From: Vesta saturnalis | Taxonomy: Eukaryota > Arthropoda > Insecta > Coleoptera > Lampyridae | Assembly (NCBI GenBank): GCA_036346205.1 | Contig: JARFJB010001910.1 | Coordinates: 814,501 to 878,500, forward strand | Direction of reading: 5' to 3' | DNA length: 64,000 nt | Notes under the pieces: generated by a model | The model's input: only the letters and a program-made list of their open reading frames with translations | The model's database searches: none | Told to the model about the DNA's origin: nothing | Shown here: piece by piece, positions 55,618-64,000 of the stretch | Layout: each line of letters opens with the position of its first letter | How positions within the stretch are numbered: position 1 is the stretch's first letter | Made by a program: the position numbers and the translations under genes

Positions 55618-56600
55618 TTCTTTTGTATATTATTTTTTTGCCACGGTCCAACAAAACTGACCATTAATATTAACAATCAAATTTAGGTTATATACTATAC
55701 ATAGATTTTTAAAAAAAGTATTTTCTATCTACAGTGTGAAAGGAATATATTTTGAACTGAATTTTTATTGTCTCCTATATGAACTGAAATGGAATCCAAA
55801 GAGTGAACTATTTATTTTTGTATCCTATATTTTTTATATTATTTATAGCTTTTGTATTCAGAAAGTTTTGTGACAAACTATATAATTCATTCCACAATTT
55901 AAATTTGTGATAAACAATTTAGATCAATAAATAGAGTGGGTAGATTTTTTGCAAAGAGTAAGTAGTTAGATAAAGAGAGATGAGTTCGTTTATAAATCTG
56001 ACGTTATTTTTAACTGGCTTTGATGCATATATACGTTACAAGGGTCACATCGTTTAATCAAATTTAATTCAAGTGGAACAGTATTGTAGTATACATGTTT
56101 AAATTGGTGTAGTTTGTTACAAATGTCTGACAGATCTTCTATAATAGTTTATTGAAAAGAAAATAGTTTGCCTTTCCCTTGTGGGACTCAATTATCAAAA
56201 AGTAAGTTAAGTTCCATTTTTATGTTCCAATTTTTTCTAATTAATGTTAGTTTTTACTTTTTCTCGTGATATTAGGTTTTATAATATTTATGTTTTTATT
56301 TATGTTATGCGTTTGTATAATAAAATTTACATTAAATATTAAAATTCATTAATATTTTAGTGAAGGTACTCAAATTAAAAAATCATTATCTTTCAATCGC
56401 CGTTGTTTAGTTATGTAGTGAACGTGTAAAGATAAGCCTATTGACGCAGTAAGTATTAAATTAAAAAAACTTGAAATTTATGCAATAGGTTGCATTTGTT
56501 TATTAAAAGTGATTGTGACAATATTTTGTGTTGCGGGCTCTTATACAGGCTCTAAACGATAACTGCCTAAAATTTAATATAGTTTATCAACCAATTTATT
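55618..56600 (+). other. LONRF 3' untranslated region and downstream DNA
   Basis: AT-rich with no further frame. Several candidate cleavage signals occur, including AATAAA at 55926 and 56319. The real 3' end cannot be fixed from sequence alone. Confidence 0.45.
55926..55931 (+). terminator. candidate polyadenylation signal of LONRF
   Basis: AATAAA 309 bp after the stop codon. In such AT-rich DNA chance matches are frequent, so this is tentative. Confidence 0.3.
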
Positions 56601-57189
56601 TTATAGACTCGTTTTATTTGTGGTGCAAAGTATACTCCATTATGGGTATACTTTGCACTAGTTGTATTTTAAGTTGTTTTCGCCCATAAAACTGCTGCTA
56701 GTGCAAAGTTGGACTGCATAGCTGCAAAATTTGCACCACCACGTTTGTGTATAGTAGAATTTTTTCAATTTTCCATCACATTTGGTTACAAAAATACATA
56801 TTTCTAATATTCAAATTTTTTATTGGTTATCAAAAAACGAAATTTGAACAAACAGCAATGCTCGATATTAACTTAAAACATAAACTGAACTTAAACGAGT
56901 ATATAAACATAAACTGAAACGTAAAAGAACCTTTGTTCATTAATATTTGCCCCACAGGAATTATGAAAATAAAATCACTCCCACCATAATCTATCCACTT
57001 CAGGAACAACATACAAACCACGCTTTGACACTTGTTTCGGGGGATTTATTGAACCAATAACTTTATCCCAAGCGTACCATATTTCGTCCCGCCTCTCAGG
57101 CCACTCCCAAAATTTTGACGATTTGCTCAGCGTGCTAATTAAGGCCCCATCTGATTCTGTCGATGTTATAACTCATGGATATATTTGGC

Positions 57190-58768
57190 TATCATACAAA
57201 ACTATTATGTGCTCCCAACCACCTTTTTAACTTTTAATTTTGAACTTTTTCTACAGAAGTGATTCCCAAAGTACCAGACTGCAGCTTTTTATTAAACTCG
57301 ATCACCTTCTCCATTTCCTGTAGTTGATCGATTTCATTATCCGTATGATCTCAGCCTGAAAAGTGACCATCAGCCACTCTTTCCGGATCTGAAGAATTTT
57401 CTGCAGTTTCTAGTTTAGGAACGTTGTTTTTGTGACTTGATAAACACGAGCCTTCCTGTTGGTCACAGAAGTTAATTTCGGAGTAAGCAATGGTTTTTCC
57501 TGACGCCACCACTAACTTCTTTTTCTTTGTCCTAGTCTTGAATTGGGTAGTTTCCTGTCTTTTGTTCTCTAAATTCTACAAAGGTGTTGTCGATTTCAGA
57601 AGATTAGGAAGTATTATTACCAGAACTTGACTTGGTTGTATGTAGTCGCTCAATCATTGAAGTTGCATCGCAAGACACGATACCGCATTTTCTAAATCCT
57701 GATATTAAATTGTCTGCTGCATTTTCTTCTATTTTTTTCCAGGAACGATCGTAACAAAGCTGGAAAGTGCTGTTTCTCAAGAACATTGGATCTGCTACCT
57801 ATGTGAGTTTCCTTGTAATCCGACAAAATTTCCCTCCACGCCCTCTTTATAGGTGCAAAGAATGCAATGCCCAAAGGCTGCGTAATATGTGTGCTATTCA
57901 GTGGCAAGCATACAAAATGAACATCGTTTACTCTACACAAGTCCAAAACTTCAACATTAATGTGCGAGGATAGGTTATCCCCGATGACTTTCTTTCCAGA
58001 GATTTTTTTAAGTTTTGGTAACAGAAATGACAGCGGGCACCTGGTGGTCCATTTTCTGTCCACGTGTCCCACACATGCTGAGATTTATAGACAACATATG
58101 GTAGTAGTAGTTCACCAGCTGCATTTCCTGCAATCATGAGAGAAGTGCTACTTTTGGATGAATTACATATTCGCTCTAGATATTGAAGGCCACGCTTAGT
58201 TAACACTTTTTTTTGTGCGGGATCGTCCGTTAGGTTAGTCTCGTCGTAATTATAAATAGCACGTGGCTCTAGATCTGCAAGTGTTTGTCTTAAATTTTCT
58301 ATATATTCAGTCATTTGATTTACATTGAGTGCTGCCCTACTGCTTTTTATATTCGATGCTATACTTGCCGTAAGATCTTTATGACGTTTTAGAAACGATA
58401 TTACCCAATCGCGACCGGGAACGTTGTTCTTAAAACAGGCTATTTCTTCCTTGACGGTTAAAGTAATTCTTGATTATTTGACGCAATTCAAGCTCGGTAA
58501 CAGGAAATCCAAACTCGCTGAAGCTGTGGATGCACCCTACAAAACGTCTTTCTTCTTCATTGCTAAAAACGGGGGGGTTCCCTGGATTATTCAGATGAAC
58601 CCCTATTAATTTATAAAAAATTGTGCGCCTAGGTATTTTATAGGTTTCAGAAGCAATTCTAGAACTCATTCCATTTCTTACTGCTACAAGACATTCTTCC
58701 AATATTGCTTCCGGGGTGTAATCAGCATACTTTCGGGAGCCTGCTTTCCTTTTATAAACTCGTGGCAT
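57190..58768 (-). pseudogene. pogo/Tigger-like DDE transposase, broken
   Basis: N-terminus MPRVYKRKAGSRKYADYTPE and LEECLVAVRNGMSSRIASET form the Psq-type helix-turn-helix. EEERRFVGCIHSFSEFGFPV and VPGRDWVISFLKRHKDLTAS form the CENP-B-like region. Catalytic domain: IYNYDETNLTDDPAQKKV (first Asp), RICNSSKSSTSLMIAGNAAG, then a deletion with a frame change near 58030, then VIGDNLSSHI (second Asp) and NSTHITQPLGIAFFAPIK. In relatives the last motif is QPLD, so the third Asp is Gly here. A stop or frame change also lies near 57700. The C-terminal tail is Lys/Ser-rich. Confidence 0.9.
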
Positions 58769-59131
58769 TTTCTAAAAGAATATAAAATTAGAAAATGTAT
58801 ACTTTGCACTCAATTTTTGGAAGTAATATGGGGATACATTGCACCAAACCAATGGTGCAAAGTATCCCCATTTTCAACAAAAATGTGCATCTGTTGAAAT
58901 AAACAAAAAATTCTACCCTTTACTATATTTTTCAGCATTATTTTAATATGTATTCTTAGTAATAAGTAATGGTATCTATTACCGAACTCATTAGTATTTA
59001 TCTGTTCTGAAATTCCCAAAAACTAGATTTTGCACAGTTCAATAAACGGCAATGTTTTGAGGTTAGCATTTGAGAGTTATCTGTTCCACGCTGAAAGGAA
59101 GGAGAGGGGAGTCGACGCACTAATAAGATTC

Positions 59132-60760
59132 AATTTTTTTTTATGATTGTGGACCTGAACAGGCTAAATTTGGCCTATCGTGCTAAAGCACTCAGGAACA
59201 CTTAGGAGGATGGATAGAGAGATAATGAATTGCCAATAGATGCCTATATGAACAGCTACCTTAAATTTTCTCATAAGTGAGAAGAAAGGAGGAACTAGGG
59301 AGATCATTTCAGAGTTTAGAAGCCGTGTAGAAAAATGTGGATTGCGCCCGTTTGGCACAAGTGGAGATTTGTACTGCATACTGACGATGTGAATGAGCGA
59401 ACCGAGTGTTTCTCGGAAAGAGAGCTCGAGATGGTATTAAAGAATATAATTCAGCAGCACAATAGCCGTTGTAATAACGATAATACAAAGAAAGAACTGA
59501 AACCATCCTTCTATGCAAGGGGCTGTATGTGAGAAGTTAAGGACGGGTCATTATAAGCCTAATCGCTCTCTTTTGAATACAATCAACGATATCGAGAGCG
59601 TATTGGGGAGCACTAACCCAGAGGTGAGAATTATATTCCAGATGAGGGCGAATTTAGGCCTTATACAGCAGAAGGAGTTGTCGAGAGGTAAAGTACTGCT
59701 TAGATCAGTACAAAAAGCATATTTTACGAGCAGCTGTTTTGGTAGCTGACAGAAGATGATCAACCCATGAGAGATTTGAAGGTACCCAACAGAGTAATAG
59801 AGTATGAAAACTTAAGAACTGAGCCATTCATACTTACAATAGAAAATGATCGATCTTTTTTGGCGGACACAAGGCAACACTGAGTTTTGTTAGCATTAAA
59901 TTTAACTAGATTATTGCTTCCCCATTCGAGAATACGTTGAATGTCTTTGTTGATTGAATTTGCCATTTCAGCTTTAATTTCTTGATTTGACATAGAAGGT
60001 GGATTATCCCTATGAGTAGACTGAGATGAACTACAGTGAAGAGTGCTGTAGTCAGCAAAGCAATGCATGGGGTTAGTTGTTGAAGAAATAAGGTCATTTA
60101 TGTACAGCAGAAAAAGTGTAGGCGCTATAACGGATCCCTGCGATACGCCCGCGTTAATGATAACTTCTTTTGAAAAAAAGCCATCAACTACGACACGTAT
60201 TCGCTTTAGCTAAAGATCAAAATTTACGACTGCCTAAAGGAGATGTAGCTAGTTCATTGCATTTTTGTTGTTCGAACAACTTTTGAGTTTTAGTGATGAC
60301 ACTTTTGCAGATATTTCTACCACCAACTCCATTCCCATGAGGATGACTTCAGATACTGAAAGAGCGATGTCCGAAGAAGAGGACGACTTAAAAACAATAT
60401 TCACGCCATAGAAAGGTAGCAAAGAAATCCCGTAAATTACTCCATCGAGCTGACTTAAAACACCACAAGGTTCTATCGGTTTTGCGAACAATAGTGGAAT
60501 TAGGTACAGTAGAAATGATTTCTATTAGACAATGGCCGGGAAGACCTAAAGGCGAAAGAACGGAAGTTTTATAAACAAGAGGGTTTGATATAAGAAAGAT
60601 CTAGAAGATGTGGAGTATGGTTAGGGTTATCAGGGATTCTTGTGGGTTCAGAAATCATTTGTGTGAGATCACATGAAATAGCAGATGTTTCTGCACTATG
60701 ACCAGCAGGATTTGTAGTAGATGAAAACTGAAGCCAATTAGAGTTATGAACATACAGTGT
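59132..60760 (-). mobile_element. LINE copy 3 (family of 47-kb element), inside pogo element
   Basis: A minus-strand copy. Its 3' end is at 59132 (poly-T on the plus strand, then GATTGTGGACCTGAACAGGC). Readable parts are the C-terminus (59518-59164), LYYRYYNGYCAAELYSLIPS, and CFADYSTLHCSSS, where the second Asp of the FADD box is Tyr. Near 60205 the sequence jumps from SLAKA (linker) directly into the RT palm, a loss of about 700 bp relative to copy 1. The endonuclease part lies up to 60760. Confidence 0.88.
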
Positions 60761-60894
60761 ACTTCATGGTCCGAAAAAGTTGAAGTCTTAAAAATGTCAA
60801 GTAGAGGTTAGTGTAAAATAAAAATATACTTTTACTGCAGTGGTGCAAAGTTAGCCATCAGAGTGCAAAGTAACCCCGTTTTACGGTACCTACA

Positions 60895-62518
60895 CAGGGT
60901 GTCCCATTTTTGAAGTGTCTGCGTGGGGATCTAGCTTATCTTTATAGGGTGAAATTAGGGCAAAGTTGCGCATTTTTATGTTGAACAATAATCTGTAAGA
61001 AAATTAAAGCTGTCACCTTTAGTTTTTGAATTTTTGAAAAAAAATGAAAATTTTTGGTTCTCGTTTTTATTTTTTTAAGGAATCTAAATTTGTCATCGTA
61101 ATTTCCGTGGCACCCTAGATGCAAAAGACATAACATCCAACTTTGTTTTTTCTTATGTGCGCCATTTTGGATTCTTGTATTTTTGTATCAAGCTTTTTTT
61201 CTGAATACAATGATGTATCACACATAATAGTTTTGCCTTACATTTACGCCAAAATTTTCCAATTTGGAGGAGTTTGCTTTGGAAAAATAACATTCGATTG
61301 TTTTAACGAAAAATTTCTCAGTTCCACCATTTCTTGTGTGTACTTCACGTTTGAGCTGTTCTTGCCGCGAAAATGCCTTTTTCCAGTTAAGAAAAAAGAG
61401 TTATGCTTTGCATAGAAATGCAGTAATCACTGCGGAAACATACTGCAGCGTTATCCAGAGCGACAACAACCGAGTTTAAGGCTCTTCAATTATGGATAGA
61501 AATTTGGGTGAATATGGTTCGTTTAATAAACCTACACAAAATTATGGCGGTAGGCCCAATGAACATGAACAGGAAATCTTACAAGCGGTGAAAATTCACA
61601 TGATTTTTTATAACGAATATCTAAATACTACATACAAATTTTTTCATTAGGTACAAGACAATCCTTCTGTCCCAACGAGGGAAGTTGTAGGTCAGCTAGA
61701 CTTATCACACCAAGTCGTTTGGATATCACTCAAAAAACATAAGTATCGGTCTTACGTAATCCATGTTTCGCAAGTTCTTCGTCCAGGAGACTGGTTAACG
61801 TGCAGCTTCTTGCACGTTTCTGATAAATCAGCTACAGAACAATTAAAATTTCATATAGTTAATCGGCCACAATGAGTATTACTGGTCAGTTGAGAACCCA
61901 CATCAATTTCAAGACCTTAATACGTGGGTTTTGGGCGATACAGTAACAGGTCCATTCATCTGTGAAGAAAATTGAAATAGCGATTGTTACCTCAATTTCT
62001 TAAGGATATGTTTAAAGGCCTTTAAGGACGACAATATTGCTCTTCAGCAGCCGTTTTGTTGTGTCAAAATAGTGGCGGAACTGTCAACTTTTTCGTTAAA
62101 ACAATCGAACGTTGTTATCTTTAAGGCAGAACTATTATGTGTGATACATCATTGTATTCAGAAAAAAAGTTTTATATAAAAATGCAAGAATCCAAAATGG
62201 CGCTCATAAGGTAAAACAACGTTAATACCTTTCTGCGTCTAGGGTTCTATGGAAATTACGATGACAGATTTAGTTTCCTTGTGAAAAAGTGCCTTCACAA
62301 TGTTTTAGTTAAAAACGTATAGCTTTAATGGTTTTTGCTTAAAAAAATAAAAACGAAAACCAAAATTTTCATTTTTTTTGCAATAAAGATAACAGCTCTA
62401 ATTTTCTTTCAGACTATTTTCCAACATAAAAATGCGCAACTTTGCCTTAATTTAACCAACCATTTATCGTTAAAGATAAGCAAGATTCCCATGTAGGCAC
62501 TCGAAAAACGACACCCTG
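60895..62518 (+). mobile_element. mariner-like element with about 430-bp TIRs
   Basis: The left end CAGGGTGTCCCATTTTTGAA and the right end (complement CAGGGTGTCGTTTTTCGAGT) bound arms of about 60895-61327 and 62080-62518. TA follows the right end at 62519. The left neighbour reads CA. The inner arm limits are at CGATTGTTTTAACGAAAAA and its inverse. It lies immediately after the pogo end at 60890. It is of the same subfamily as 22435-24845. Confidence 0.88.
61385..62085 (+). pseudogene. transposase relic of the 60895 element
   Basis: QRYPERQQPSLRLF is the N-terminal domain hallmark. After a GT-AG-like interval (61590-61649) comes VQDNPSVPTREVVGQLDLSH, then LKKHKYRSYVIHVSQVLRPG, closely parallel to the transposase at 23346. 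The first Asp block is lost, NRPQ-V-LVS corresponds to the NNEHYWSV region, and no second or third Asp motif remains. Many stops show an old relic. Confidence 0.75.
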
Positions 62519-62519
62519 T

Positions 62520-64000
62520 ATAACTGCTAAGTTATGTTCAGTGCTAATTTTTTTGAAACTTTCAATGGCATTTTAGTAAAAATAAATTGCAACTTTGGTA
62601 CTATCGCGAAATATGTGTTAATATAATTAATTACTTAAGAATAGCACGCACTCTGGAAAGGCTTTGCCTATTTTTATATATACGTATATTGTGATTGTGG
62701 TGCAAGATAAGAACATCAAAATAAAACTGGCTAAAAAGAGTGCATATTCTGGGTTTTTATTTATTCATATTTTGGTATCATTTCAAAGGAATTTCTGTAC
62801 AAGAAGTTTTATCTTTTTGTTGTTTACCTTTAAAAGAAATTATTTCAGTTTCTCAAAAGGCGTTTGCTGTTTATGAGTATATTATACGTATTTTAGAGAC
62901 TGAAATGAGCTATATTATTCATTGTGAATGTTTGCGTGTTTCTAAAGTGAAAATAACGTTGCTAAGGGCTGCTAAGGACTGTTCAAAGCAACAGGTTATT
63001 GTAATTATTCTGGAGGTATGCGCTTCTGCTGAGCATTGTGCGCTTTTCTTATCTCAATTGCCTTTCCTTACCTTGCATTCAATTACAGCAAATTATCACT
63101 AAATTAGCTTTAGATAAATAATAATAAATCTTATAAAACGTATTAATTACTATTAATATAAAAATTAACAGCACCACCATTACAGAGGCGAGTTCCTCAA
63201 AATACGCCCGTTTCCTCAGTTGACGTGCCCGCGTTGCTTATGATATGTGATATATTGGATTCGAAAGATGTAGAAGTTATTTCACTAACATCTTTTAAAT
63301 CTGCAGCCTCTTGAACCCATTTATTACAGTATAACTAGCGTTTGATGGTTCCCCACAATCTTAGCGGCATCGAAAGTGATCCAATCACATATCCCCTTCC
63401 AAACACTGGAAGTCATCCGTACCATGTTTCAAGGATATCTGAGTCCTCCCTGCATTTCTAACAGAGTAACGGAAGATCGTTGGTAACATTGGCCCGTGCA
63501 TGACTCTAGTTAAACCAGCACGTTGTTTCTGATAATGTGCAAAGAACCTAAGGCGGAGTGTATTTATGGGCAACAAACGTTTATATTTTTTCTAAATGTT
63601 AGCAATCACTGAATAACCCTCTGACAGGCTGCACCAAAAGCTCCCATCAAGAGCGCAATCTATAAAACTAACACTAACTATTCTTGTTAACATTTATATT
63701 CCAAATATTTGTTAACACTTTAATTTTACTGAGGAGGGTAGCTGCAATTACTATTGAAATTTAGAAAATGTTGCTTGTAAATACACGACGTCTACCCGAA
63801 AAGATAAGCATTTGAATTATGAACGTTAGTTGTGAAAATTTTCATTTCCGTATGTACTATTACTTCTCAAACGTACCCCATTAACAAATATTGCTCATAA
63901 AGTCCTTGGACCCAGAACAGAACGTTTCTATCTCTTTTTGGTGTATGTGTTTGCATTTGTGCTTTGAAGTAAAAGCGGTCAGCTTTGAAAATTTTAGTGT
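62520..64000. other. unassigned DNA at the window end
   Basis: A 120-codon plus-strand frame (62740-63102) and a 63-codon minus-strand frame (63576-63385) match no family I recognise. No terminal repeats or RNA genes were seen. Confidence 0.35.

Larger units (their letters stand above)
56610..60890 (-). mobile_element. pogo-type transposon interrupted by a LINE
   Basis: The two ends share GTGCAAAGT-type motifs. The left has TGGTGCAAAGTATACTCC and GGGTATACTTTGCAC near 56615-56665. The right has GGTGCAAAGTTAGCC and GTGCAAAGTAACCCCGTTTT near 60843-60880. Further copies lie at 58797-58870. The transposase runs on the minus strand. The right side is split by the LINE at 59132-60760, so the original element was about 2.6 kb. 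The exact ends and the TA target duplication are not certain. Confidence 0.75.

Noticed and set aside
62740..63102. 120-codon open frame near the window end
   Set aside because: No recognisable domain, a second frame overlaps it, and nothing supports expression.
1..64000. CRISPR arrays, bacterial operons, LTR retrotransposons or integrated viruses
   Set aside because: No regularly spaced direct repeats, no prokaryotic gene structure, no paired long direct repeats with gag-pol frames and no capsid or envelope-like frame were seen.

Overview
This is a stretch of an AT-rich animal nuclear genome, almost certainly an insect. The evidence is spliced genes with GT-AG introns, invertebrate-type mariner, Tc1, pogo and PIF/Harbinger DNA transposons, several LINE clades, Penelope-like elements (PLEs), tRNA-derived SINEs, and abundant (TA)n and (CA)n microsatellites. 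The mix of long-TIR mariners, pogo and PLEs would fit a beetle, but that is an impression and not proven.

Only one host gene is visible: a LONRF-type gene (RING finger plus LON substrate-binding domain, an E3-ubiquitin-ligase-like protein) on the + strand. Its exons lie at 39093-39404, 39453-39719, 39770-40033 and 55432-55617, with a possible upstream exon at 38774-38860. The last intron is 15.4 kb and is built largely from transposons. The 5' end of the gene (and its TPR region, if it has one) is not recognised here.

Layout. 1-5.6 kb: AT-rich DNA with a tRNA-like SINE head and a decayed LINE reverse transcriptase (RT). 5.6-14.7 kb: a broken Tc1 element and two related long-TIR mariners (7426-9336 deleted; 11345-14743 nearly complete). 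14.7-21.4 kb: CA/CG microsatellite, an RT remnant, a perfect 281-bp inverted repeat (18303-19241) and tRNA-like sequences. 21.4-26 kb: a three-level nest, with a mariner inside a foldback element inside a Harbinger element. 26-33.5 kb: a second Harbinger relic, a 5'-truncated LINE, SINEs, a PLE relic and a LINE 3' end. 33.5-37.4 kb: a long-TIR mariner relic and a classical DD34D mariner. 38.7-55.6 kb: LONRF, whose last intron holds two LINE copies of one family, a second LINE clade, PLE pieces, two mariner relics and a palindrome with hammerhead-like cores. 56.6-62.5 kb: a pogo element interrupted by a third copy of the first LINE family, abutting another mariner.

The strongest pattern is the repeated presence of mariner-like elements with a DUF4817-type N-terminal domain and, where measurable, a DD41D catalytic spacing. 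Several have very long TIRs (about 430 to 820 bp), and some carry an intron between the DNA-binding and catalytic parts. Every transposase or RT in the window shows at least one lesion, so most of these copies are dead, although some non-autonomous ones look young. I see no CRISPR, operon, LTR retrotransposon or virus-like gene.
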